Below, one piece after another: positions 1 through 10,434 of a stretch of DNA of 64,000 bases. The DNA lies in contig OZ234493.1 of the NCBI GenBank assembly GCA_965153455.1, forward strand, positions 27,890,213 to 27,954,212, read 5' to 3'. Position 1 is the stretch's first letter. Each line of letters begins with the position of its first letter. Source of the stretch: Sphagnum compactum. Taxonomy: Eukaryota; Bryophyta; Sphagnopsida; Sphagnales. Below the pieces are notes generated by a model. The model saw only the letters and a list, made by a program, of their open reading frames with translations, made no database searches and had not been told where the DNA came from. The position numbers and the translations under genes were made by a program.

Positions 1-1474
1 TACATAAATATGTAGGTATTAAAACCTACCAACCTACCTACTTATGGTTATGTGTGACTTACCTAGCTACTAAAATAAATGTTTATATTTATTTATTTAT
101 TCCAAAATACAACTAATATGCCATGTGGTAATTTTTTAATGTGCCACATGTCACAATTTTGAACCATCATTAACAATCAAAATGAACTATGAAGATCAAT
201 ATTTTGAAAAAAAAATCATTTTTATGTCCATAAACTTTCATGATGCCACATGTCTAATTTTAATAGATGGATGACAATCAATGACATTAACATGACATCA
301 TGGGTGCAATTATAATGGAATTGCATAGTAGTTGAAAATGAATTATTTTGATTGAGTTGCAATTGAGTAGTAATGAATTGCACCGTATATATGATGAATT
401 GCAACTCTGCAACTCGTGCAATTTGTCTGTTAGCACTCACGGCGTATAAATACAATGAGTTGTAAATGTCCTCTACAACTCAAATATTCAATTATAGGGC
501 AAGTTGCAAAACACCCCTTTTTTTCATAATGAAACCATCCTAAAGTTTGTGTGGACTCGGAAGTTTTTTCAACAGCTAAGTTATTATGGAATGCTTTTGA
601 CACTTTGAAAAGTTGAACATGATTCGATCATCCAAGAAACACAACAATAATAAGAAGAAAGTAACTAAGAATTCACAACCTGGAACAAATTACCAGTTGC
701 AACAAAAGCTCATAACCAAGGTTGTCAAATTGACTAAAATGTCAACACTAACCAAGGTAGACAACTTAGCCTAACATAAGTAATAGGCTAATAGGTTACT
801 TGTTAGGTAACCTAATTAACTACTTAGTAGCCTACCCTAGGTGTACCTAGTAGAATATTTACATAATGTAGGCCTTCTAGGTTGGTATCTTAGATGGTCT
901 AAGTAGGAATTCAAGGTGGTTTAACTTATTAGATACACCTACTAACTATGTAAATAGTTTACTAGCCTAGATCACCTAGGCTAGTAGCCTAAACCACCTA
1001 AGCCTATTAAACATTTATGATAATTTTATGTCTATTCCTTTTTGTATTCTAACACATGTTATTTTAATTTTTAAAAAATTTATTTAAAAAAATACATGTA
1101 CATGAATTTTTTTAGTTTAAAAATACATTTGTTCATATAATTATTACAAGTATATAATATTAAATTATGGTTTAGGTTTAGAGTTTGGGACATATAATTT
1201 TATTTATTTTTAAAATTTTTGTAGTAATTAAAATAATCTAAGGTGCAGTTTGGGGGGAATTTTTAGGGCTTAAACATATGTAAAATAATGCAATGTCATA
1301 TTATATCTTTTTTAAATACAGTGAAAAAAAACTCGGCTTGGAGATTTACCAAATGGTAAGAGACATATTTTTATTTTTTTTTAAAAAATATTTAATTATT
1401 TAAAAATTAAAGCCAAATTTCTAGTTAGTGAAATTAAATATGTGTGCAGGTATTGCAAACTTATGTGAATAATT
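1..1474. other. AT-rich intergenic DNA with CCTA/TAGG-rich tract
   Basis: No gene is visible. The stretch from about 730 to 1010 is dense in short CCTA, TAGG and CTAGG words in both orientations, giving many small palindromes around CCTAGG. The same texture recurs at 18.72-18.85, 19.48-19.58 and 44.93-45.18 kb, so it looks like a repeat family rather than unique sequence. Open frames here are short and lack coding character. Confidence 0.5.
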
Positions 1475-1783
1475 AACCCTAAATGAAATACCCATATTCA
1501 AATTCATTTTGAAATAACCCATTGGTGATTTAGGTATCCTTAATAAAGACACAACCCTAAATGAAATACCCACATGTAAGGTCACTTTGAAATGACCAAT
1601 ATGTAATTTGGGTGCTTTTGATTGAAGACCAAAACCTAGATGCAATAACCACATGCAAGTTCATTTTGAAATAATCCATAGATGATTTAGGTACCCTTAT
1701 GTGAAACTTAATCCTAAATACAATACCCACATGTAAGGTCACTTTAAAATAACCAATAAGTGGTTTGGGTATCCAATATATGT
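1475..1783. repeat. Degenerate ~79-bp tandem repeat, 4 copies
   Basis: Four diverged units start near 1475, 1553, 1633 and 1709. Each begins with a form of AACCCTAAATGAAATACCCA and continues through a CATGTAAGGTCACTTTGAAA-like core to a GATTTGGGTA-like end. The period is about 78-80 bp. Apparent reading frames on the minus strand across it are by-products of the repeat. Confidence 0.8.
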
Positions 1784-3059
1784 ATTTTAATAGTGAATTA
1801 TTATTCTAAATCATTTTATAACAATTAATTGTCATGAATAATTATATGAAATAATGATTTGAATAATTTTTCAACATAATGTTTTTAATTAAAATAATAA
1901 ATTAAATATCAAATTATCAATTTGATTTTTAGATCTAAATTTAAATTATCTTAATTATATGACATAATTTGTTGATACTTTTAAATTATTATGTCATATG
2001 AATAAGTAATTATTAGATAATTATTTTAGATAATGTAAATGATTAATTATCATAATTTATCATTAATAATTATTTGATCATTCTTGAATCATCTAAAATA
2101 TTTTTTGATAATTTTTTAATTATGTGAAACATTCTCTGGCAATTCAATAATTAATTAAGATAATTATTCAGCCATTCATTAATTATGAAAATAATTATCT
2201 AATCATTCATTCATTATTTGAAACAAATTTTTAATCATTCATTAATTATCTTAAATAATTATCTAAAGGCATTACATATTTAAAAAATTCTTGCCATAAA
2301 ACATTGTGGATGTTGTAGTGTTGAAGGAAATTGGCATTATTTCTAAACCCATATGCGAGTATTGCAAAGGAAATAAAAAATCCTAACAACTATTAAGAAA
2401 CATTTATGCAGGTATTGCAACTTGAACCTAAACATAATGCAAATAAGTGCGTTATGGTGCAAGTATTGCAATGGATGTATAAAAAATAAAAAAATAATTT
2501 ATGAGACTTATATGTGGGTATTGCAAATTTAAATTGACCTTATGGAAACATGAATAAAAAGGATGTAGGTATTACATGTTAGCTTCATGATAATGCCAAT
2601 AAGTTAATTAATATGTGGGCATTGCTTTAAAAATCTTTAGATGATTGATTTCTTATACATTAGATGTAGGTATTGCATAATGTACATTATTGATCTTTGT
2701 AAACATTATACAAATTAATTATAAAATGTGCATATGGGACCAATTAAGTTTTTATTCTTACATGTAAGGCACTAAAAATATGACAAAAAAAAAGATGTAT
2801 ATGATTAACCATATACCCATGAAACAAATGTGATTAGAAGAAATATTTATATTAATAAAAGATGTACAAAATGGGTGGATCAAAAAATGCTAAAAAATTT
2901 AATGAATAAAAAGGTTCTCTATAATATATCAAAGAACCAAAGTTCAAAAAGTGGGTAGTCAAGAAATGAAGGGGTTAATAAAACCTAACATACTATATAA
3001 CATGGAAACCCTAAACCGTATCATTATCTACAATGTCGTGTTTAACTTAATAAACGATT
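1784..3059. other. Extremely AT-rich DNA, then a TATTGCA-rich stretch
   Basis: 1784-2280 is almost pure A/T, built from ATAATTATTTAA-like words. From 2340 to 2680 the phrase GTGGGTATTGCA and close variants recurs about seven times at irregular spacing, and one more occurs at 1447 before the 79-bp repeat. No gene is visible. Confidence 0.55.
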
Positions 3060-3811
3060 GTCACCTTTGCAGCTTTTGCTACATGACGAGCAGTGTATAG
3101 ATGACAACGTTGCATCTCGACATGAATTGCAGTTGCAACAAACTCCTCCTTTGTTATGCCATGAACCTTGTAAACATCCAAAAACCACCAAATGAAACCT
3201 TAACACACCTTGGATGAAACTAATTTATATGAAAAAAAAACATTGATTATTATTTTTTCTTACCTTCCATGAATCATTCTAAAGTCATGGAAATCTAATA
3301 CATCTATCAACTCTTGTGTCCAACTTGCTGTAATGGACTTTTGATCCCAATTTCTGACATCCCATGTCATTTTCAATCCTTATGCATATGCAGAGCGGGT
3401 CAATCGGATCATCTCTTGTAAATATTCATCCTTCTCCATCCATGATATTGCATCCCAAGGCATGTTTCCCACACCCTAGGCATTAAGACCCAAAACCTAC
3501 AATAATTGTTCTAAAACTAACTTGACTAAAGTTGGTTTTGGTAATGGTGGACATTGTTGTGCAACAATTATTAGTTCATCCTATTTGCGCTGGGCTTTGG
3601 CACAAACGTGACTAGCAACCTTTTGATCATTCCGCCTATACATAGCCATGACATTTCCCAAGATGCGAACATTCATTTTAATGTGGTCTTGATGCCAAAG
3701 ACTTCTTTTAGAAATTGAAGGCTTCCAAATTTGGCCTTTTTTGCCACTAAACCATGCACTTCTTTCAAATGTTTGGTTAACAACCACTTGGCAACATATG
3801 CAACGGTGCAA
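3060..3811 (-). pseudogene. Decayed coding remnant, unknown protein
   Basis: On the minus strand three coding-like blocks follow one another. The first lies at 3811-3581. The second lies around 3460-3280 and reads MPWDAISWMEKDEYLQEMIR before a stop, then continues in frame to HDFRMIHG just before a GTAAGA donor-like site. The third lies at about 3190-3060 and includes VHGITKEEFVATAIH and ARHVAKAAK. Amino-acid usage looks like real protein and splice-like junctions separate the blocks, but stops interrupt them. I do not recognise the family. The position just inside a CACTA-like end at 5575 that faces the same way suggests transposon cargo or a transposon gene, which is inference. Confidence 0.4.
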
Positions 3812-4305
3812 TTGTCGATTTTACATCACCATTTTGACTCATCCTTATTCCATTCCTTATCCTTACAAACAATATTAGGTGGACAAAGGGGGTGTTAATG
3901 GGTGAGTGGGGTCAATTTAACCTTTGGACTTGAACCACAAACCCCCTAAAAACAAGTTTTTAATGTTTAATAAAAAACTTTAACCTTAAACCTTAGAAAC
4001 AAGATCACACAACAAAATGCAAATATTACAAACAAGACTAACTTTTTTTAAGGTATTGCAATGAATTTTTTATTAAAAAAATCCCATGCCTTCCCTCAAA
4101 TGATGAAAGGCATGGGTAGAATCGAATTTAGAAGTTTCATACAATTTTTTAAAATCAATTTAACAAAGTCTAATTTATGTAAATTCTTAAATAATTTAAC
4201 CTACTAGTTTTCCGTCAAAATTCCCAATTTGTTTTGGGACAGATTTTATCACTTGGATTAGACACAATCACATGGGGCAACTCCAAATTACATTGAGTAA
4301 TTTCA

Positions 4306-4512
4306 TCAACTCCAAGTTCCCCAATTCCTAATTCTGATGCAGCAACATTTTTTTTTAGTTGCCAATTCTGATGTAACAACATTTTGTTCCTCTATTGCCA
4401 ATTCTGGTGCAATAACATTTTGTTCTTCACTTGCCAATTCTGGTGCAACAACATTTTGTTCTTGAATTTTCCAATCACAACAAACCTTCTTCAATTTCCT
4501 TTTTCTACCCAT
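4306..4512 (-). CDS. Short open frame with 12-residue repeats
   Basis: A 68-residue frame starts with a basic stretch, MGRKRKLKKVCCDWK. It then carries three copies of a 12-residue unit of the form EQNVVAPELASE, encoded by a 36-bp DNA repeat; a fourth, weaker DNA copy lies at the 3' end. It could be the 5' exon of a transposon gene that continues into the remnant at 3.8-3.06 kb, or simply a translated minisatellite. The basic start resembles a nuclear localisation signal. No known family is recognised. Confidence 0.3.
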   Translation of the reverse strand: MGRKRKLKKVCCDWKIQEQNVVAPELASEEQNVIAPELAIEEQNVVTSELATKKKCCCIRIRNWGTWS

Positions 4513-4677
4513 TGCAATCTTACATATTTAAACCAAAACCTTAGTAAACAATCGTATTGAATTTTTTGCCTTTTTTAGAAGACCAAAAGCAAAAAAAATG
4601 AGTTGTTCTCCTTTTGAAAGGAGCACCAACAAGAGCCCATGACAACATGCAAAATAAATGGCAGGCAATGCCTTCTT

Positions 4678-5100
4678 CAAACAAAAAGAAAAAGGTGACA
4701 TTAGAAAGAAGAAGGCGACGCTTGTTGTCACCTTTTTCGCAACAAAACAACGAGGAGGGAGGAGGCGATGACACTATTATTGTAGCCTTTTTTGTAACAA
4801 AACAATAAAGAAGGAAGAGGCAACAACAATGCCATCACCTTTTTTGCACAAAACAACAAGGAGGGAGGAGGCGATGGCAATGCCATCGTCTTTTTTTCTC
4901 AAATAATGAGAAGAAGAAGGTGACAACACTCACGTTGTCGCCTTTTTTGCAACAAAACAACGAAGAAGGAGGAGGCGACAGCACTGCTATTGTTGCCTTC
5001 TTTGCAGCAAAACAACAAGCTTTTTTCACAACAAAATTACGAGGATGGAGGAGGTGACGACACTCTTGCCGTCACCTTCTTCGCAACAAAACAACGATAG
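4678..5100. repeat. Degenerate 50-62-bp minisatellite, about 7 copies
   Basis: Units begin with GGAGGAGGCGA-like sequence, pass through a CCTTTTTTGCAACAAAACAA core and end in a purine-rich GAGGAGGG-like segment. They start near 4690, 4752, 4814, 4868, 4918, 4970 and 5052. Between the purine block and the core sits a variable short inverted segment, for example ATGGCAATGCCAT near 4874. Confidence 0.75.
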
Positions 5101-5509
5101 AAAAAATCAAAAAGGAGGAGAAAGGAGGGAGCTTACCTTCAAGCTCTCACTTCTGCCACTAGGTTGAAGCTCCTCTTGCCTTGCGTCTCCACTTACTTAA
5201 GCTCCCTCGCCTTGCATTTCCCTAAACCCTAAACTCCTCTTGCCTAGGCGTCTCCACATTCCTAAACCCGAAACTCTCAAAGCTTTGAGCTACTAAGCTC
5301 TCCCGAGCTCTGGCAATGGAGCTGAGCACAAAATGAAGTGAAGTAGGTAGGAGGGGAAAACCTTGGGGCAGAGAAGAGGGCTAAAAAAAACCCTGGGCAA
5401 CGGAGAAGGAAAATAAAAGTGCCCTGCTTGAATGTGTTTGGGTCCATCCCCAAAACAACTTGAATGCCCTCATCCTGAACTGGTGCACTGGTGGCTGCTG
5501 GTTCACTGC

Positions 5510-5575
5510 GGCCCACTTTCAGGACTTATGGGCCTGTAAGTTCTGAAAATGAACTTTTTCTTTTCTTTTGTAGTG
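5510..5575 (-). mobile_element. Candidate terminal end of a CACTA (En/Spm) transposon
   Basis: The plus strand ends in TTTTCTTTTCTTTTGTAGTG at 5575. Read on the minus strand this is CACTACAAAAGAAAAG, the classic CACTA terminus. Just inside lie subterminal-like repeats containing GGACTT and AAGTTCT around GGGCC. The opposite end was not found in the window, so it lies outside, is degraded, or this end is solitary. Similar GGACTT words just outside the end weaken the call. Confidence 0.45.
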
Positions 5576-7438
5576 AGTCCATTTTTAGGACTTGCCAGAC
5601 CCCAGTTCAAAAACTGAAATTTCTTTCCCCCTTCTACAGACAACAGACAACTACAAATACATACTGAAACTATAAAACCTAAAACTTAACCCTAACCCCA
5701 ATTAAGACTCTTCTGACTATTAAAAGGGTATGAGTCAAGTTTTTTTTGAAATATCCTATACCTTGGGTCGAGTGCAGTTACATATATTTGATTTATGAAA
5801 CTGCCTGTTACGAGGTGGGGCCATGCAATAAGTTTCAAAAAATCCTGGGTAGGAGGAGAGTTTGGGTTTTTGAAAGAAAAAAAAGCCCTGGCTGTCATAT
5901 ATGCATAAGCTCTATCTAATGACTGGATAATACCCTGTCTTGATTCTAATGCCCACCCCTCACTGGTCCGTTCCTATTTCGATAACCACCAAACACTGGG
6001 AAAAACCCAAAATTTGTTTTGGTGGCTTCTAAACATCATAACTATCCAATCTGGAAACTAAATGGCCATCTCTGAGTCCACATTTAACATTTCCCAGCTC
6101 AAATATAGCCACTAAGAAGCCTCACTGAAGAAGGCAAAGGTACACCAATGCAGGTACTGGTTGACTTTGGCTGCTGAACTAAATTAATCGTCGAAAAAAT
6201 GATTGACCTAACCAAGTAACCATGGTTAGGTGATAATTTGACACCACAAATGAAAGCAGCCTAGAAAGTACAGCTAGGTCTCAAGGTATCCAGGGTGTCA
6301 CTCACACATTGGTTCCAACTCCAGCCAAAATTTTACCCCAAAAATCTTACACACTACTTAGCCTGCTACTGATGCAAAACTAACTCTGTTTTAATTCCAC
6401 TATGGTGGACAGAGCTAATAAATCTTGGCAGGCAGTTTACATCAGTTGAAAACCATGTGCATGAATTTCTTCATCAGTCCTCATCATCAACCAATATGTG
6501 GGTGATTGGAAGTTTGGTCCAATGAGGTGCCTTACAGCTCCTACTTGACAGCAATATCATGGGTTCCTGAACTTTAGTACGTTGAAGTACTCTGGAGTCT
6601 CTGGTTTCCAGCCTTCTGTGTTGTAGTCCCCGGCCTTCTTACGTGGCCAGTTTTCCAGATGCCCATCACAAACTTGTCTGATCCCGAGAGATCATATCCC
6701 AAAACCTGTACCCCTAATCAAAGGTTTGCGTAGCTGGCTGATTCAGCTCTACCGACAGCAGTGAATTTTTGTTTTTGTTTCAATTTTGCTCCAGTGGCAA
6801 TCATCCATAAAGAGGATTTAGCCAAATCTGGCTATAAACAAAATATGAAAGTAAAATTTTTTAAAGTAATTTCTGAATATTTTTGGTTACCTTGTTGAAA
6901 CTCCATCTAGAATCAGGCAAATTTTAATTCTTTTTTCTAATTTGAGAGCTAGAAAATTTCCAAAAAAAATTTGTTTGACAGTTTGAAAAAGAAAATCAAC
7001 TGGTGAAAATTCATCCTAAAAAATAATAAATGCTCACTTACACACCATAACATAAGCGTGTTGGCCAGGTTTCCATAATCTGATTTCTATAACATTCAAA
7101 CTACCAAGAATGAGCATAGAATGAGAGAAGACACTTAATAAGTTACCCCAGAAGAAAAGTATTTTTGTGGATAATATCATATATCATTCAGAAGCCAAAA
7201 GAAGGATTAAATTATTGTATTAGAATGCAAGTTGCAGTCCGAGTCTATCTGTTTTAGATACACACAAGCGTTGGCAAGGGAGGTGAACACTTTTTATTCA
7301 TATCTCGGGAAACTCATCAGTTGGCAAGATCTTGCCCAATCTACTGGTAAGGTAAGAAATGATTGGCTGACAAATGCTGGCCGCCCATCTTTGCCCCAAC
7401 CATAAAGCAATTGGAGAAGTTTCCTAAGTGCATTTGAA
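5576..7438. other. Intergenic, no gene seen
   Basis: Base composition is more balanced than in the flanks, but no open frame with protein-like composition and no clear repeat was found on either strand. Confidence 0.4.
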
Positions 7439-7439
7439 A

Positions 7440-7745
7440 GGCACCTTATACTGGTGAATATGCCTATTTGGATAGAGGAGGGATATTACATATTACACCT
7501 ACTCCTCTAGAGTGGGAGGGATCTTATGCCTATTTTAGGCTAAGATCTCTCCCACTCTTAAGGTGTAAGTGTACAAAACTTGCCCCTCCTATACCCTTGT
7601 AACCAACCTAGGTTCATGACAACTTTTGTTTCATGCTTTATGATGGATAAAGCCTGTGAGCTGGAGACATTCCCAAAAGGCGAGGGTCGACTTGACTACC
7701 TTGCCTTTCATCCTATGCACCTTATTTTTGGAATCCCCCACCCTA
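7440..7745. repeat. Dispersed repeat, copy A, with long hairpin
   Basis: This block matches 41,899-42,165 in the same orientation. Shared landmarks in order are GCACCTTATA, GAGGGAT, TTACACCTACTC, a TCTCCCA/CTCCCATTCTC-like segment, CCTTGTGACC/CCTTGTAACC, AGGTTCATGA, GACATTCCCAAAA or GACGTTCCCAAAA, and CTTATTTTTGGAAT. Copy A contains an 18-bp stem with one mismatch (7509-7526 with 7541-7558) around a 14-base loop that can itself pair GCC with GGC. The block could be part of an LTR or a non-autonomous DNA element; no termini are evident. Confidence 0.65.
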
Positions 7746-8535
7746 GTCTTCCCTCCACACAATAACCCCCTCTTTGATCCGGATTCTAGGGTAACTTGGG
7801 CTTTACCCTACACATAACCCCGAGGTTATTTCAATGACAAGTCATAAATGTGTCGTTCATTTCGAGGTGGCTCAATGTCAATTTCAACACATAGGCAATG
7901 TGAGCCCTTGAGCAAACTGATGTCAAAACAAGTCAGGTTTTGACGATGACTCGACATCAATTTTGACCCCCCCAAAGCGTTGTGCCCCTAAACATGTCAC
8001 TTGAAACCTAAAAGTCAAAACCTACCACCCACCAAAGCATGTCAAATTTCAACGAGCAGTTCAACACAAGTTTTGATGCATGGGCAGCCCAAAACTAAAA
8101 CATACCACCCATTGAAACATGTAAAGTTTTGGGAGCTATGTTTCAATGCCATGCGCACATGTTGCATGTCCCTCCATGCAAAACCCATCCATGCCCCATC
8201 CATAACGCTTTAAACCTTTTTCCACTTTCACACATTTGGTCTAACTTTTGTTGAACTATTTCGTCAGAACAATTAATGCAAGTAATGTAATAGGTTTTTA
8301 AGTTTAAGTAGGAATTGATTACAAAAGGGATGGGCCACGTGTCAATTGCCACATCAAATAGGAACATTCCATGTTTCGGTTAGGGTTTAGTTTTTTTGTA
8401 TTGTTTTTTAATTTTGTTAGAGCTACAAGCTTTGTTTCTTCTCGCAACACTAGCATGAGGCAATACAAGCAATAACGCATCCCTTCTTCCTATCTTTACT
8501 TTTTTTTAGCACAATAATCCAATTAGTCGTGATAG
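7746..8535. other. Intergenic with weak ~90-bp duplication
   Basis: Near 8010-8130 the phrase AAAACCTACCACCCACCAAAGCATGT and a diverged second copy occur about 90 bp apart, with 'CAAGTTTTGA' words around them. No gene is seen. Confidence 0.35.
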
Positions 8536-9042
8536 ATGAATAGAAACATGGAGAGCCAAAAAACATATTTGATAGTAGAAAATGTGAAGATAGATCAAAT
8601 AATTTTCGTGAAGAATGCTTACAATTACTTCAAGAATGTCACAATCATTGCCAAAAAGATGGGAACAAGTTTATTTTCGTTTATTGTAACTACAAAAAGA
8701 ATTCGAAGACGAGGATCAACGAGCACTGAAAGAAGGGGTGTGACAAAAATCTCCTACCATTAACAAACACAATGGAGGGTGTGCATCTTGTGAAGGGTGG
8801 AAACATTTTGGAATATAGGGCAAAGGTGAATGCATTGTCAAAGTTATGACACAATTGCCTTTCGTCTATGTTGGCTTTACATGGAGTACAAACCTTTGAA
8901 CACAAACGGAATAAGGAAAAAACAACGTCCTTGGATATACACGAGGAAGTCCCAAAGGAATTCGTGGTTGTTCGTAAGAAACGGTTCACAAGACATGGAG
9001 GTTAACTTGTCAAACAAGTTTAAAAGACAAACAAGAAACTAA
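8536..9042 (+). pseudogene. Possible coding remnant, unknown
   Basis: Two consecutive frames on the plus strand (8536-8763 and 8830-9042) have moderately protein-like, basic composition, including TTKRIRRRGSTSTERRGV. They are offset from each other and neither resembles a family I know. They may be pieces of one decayed gene. Confidence 0.2.
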
Positions 9043-9239
9043 AACACCCTACTTTGCCAAAAACTATACTTTAAAAGCAATTTCAACACAGCGGTATCGG
9101 ATCATGCCTTGTTTATGAAAATCTACAACATTATAATGATTTGCTTAAATTTCAAAAAAAATCAATTATTGATTGTAAACTGCTTGAAAAGTATTTGTTT
9201 AATATCTAATTTTCAATTGAAAAATAGCCCTTATCAGTT

Positions 9240-9720
9240 CATGTGAAACATCTTACAATGTAATTGCTTGGAAAAGTCAGATTTTTTTTAATTTGTTAGT
9301 GGACGAAATTTGATAAGTTTCAAACTCGTCCCACATAAATATCATGTTTCAAATCAAATTTAAGCCAAAGTCATCAATCGTCTATACTTCCTTCCATGTT
9401 TCGACTTTCTATCAGTAACAATGAAACATGTTATGATACTAATAGTTATGTTTCATTGGCCAAGTTACAATAAATAACATAATTCTTACAAAAATGTCAT
9501 GTTTCGAATCGGTTCTACATTAATTTCATCAATTGTCCACAACTCAACATCATGTTTCAACTTTCACAGTCTGGAAACCTATAATAAAAACTAACGTTTT
9601 TTTATAGGAATGTTTCAATGCTTATTGATTACCATGTTTTAATAGGTTTTAACTAGCGTGTTTCAAAGGTATAATATGTTTCAACTTACAATAGATTTAC
9701 TTGGGTGCAATGAAATAACA
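9240..9720. repeat. Cluster of TGTTTCAA / TTGAAACA words
   Basis: About eleven instances of ATGTTTCAA, ATGTTTCGA, GAAACATG or near variants fall within some 480 bases, far above chance. Instances continue through 10.9 and 12.3-12.9 kb. Spacing is irregular, so this is not a simple tandem array. Confidence 0.5.
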
Positions 9721-10434
9721 CGAGCCACACCCACCTACTTTGTGATTTTTTTGGGAAAATATTTTTTGGAATATTCTTGGAAAAGTTTTTGAAAAACTAT
9801 TTTTAAATTTTTTAAATTTTTGTCATACTATTTTATTAAGGTTCATGTTAAAAATTTGGTAAAAAATGTCATTTTCAAGAACTTTGAAATCCATTTACAA
9901 GTTTTTTTACATTTAAAAGTAAGCATTACAGTGTTTAATGAATGTTTTTGTTATTTTTTTATTCATTGAATTAATTTCAAATTAATTCACATGTTCCCAT
10001 GATATATTAAAAACACAAATATATAAATAAATCTTACAATTTCAACATCAAATTAAATTACAACTTTAAAACATGAAAAAACCAAACAAGTGTTACACTT
10101 GCTATGGTATGTGTTATTGTGACTACACCCACCTACTAAAGTTTCTACATTCATATCACAATTTAAACAGTGTGGAATCCAAACATATAGAGGTTTTGGA
10201 TGTAGTTTTTCCATTAGCAAGTATGGATACCAACAAATACTTGAATTGCATACCCCAACATCAACTCCCAAAAAGCCAAAAGGAAACAATGAGAATTGAA
10301 GAAGAAATTAGAGCTTGATAGGGTGTTTTATGAGAATGGTGCCTAGCAAAAAGCTAATTATGTATTTTGAGAATTCTTGAAATGAAAACCAATGTTTTTT
10401 CAAAACATCGTAGAAACACCAAGGATTTGGCATC

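Noticed and set aside
1421-1742. Minus-strand frames with repeated MGYFKMNL-like phrases
   Set aside because: Translated 79-bp tandem repeat without any flanking gene structure.
5215-5240. CCCTAAACCCTAAAC telomere-like or telo-box motif
   Set aside because: Only two units, inside a candidate transposon and not upstream of a recognisable gene.
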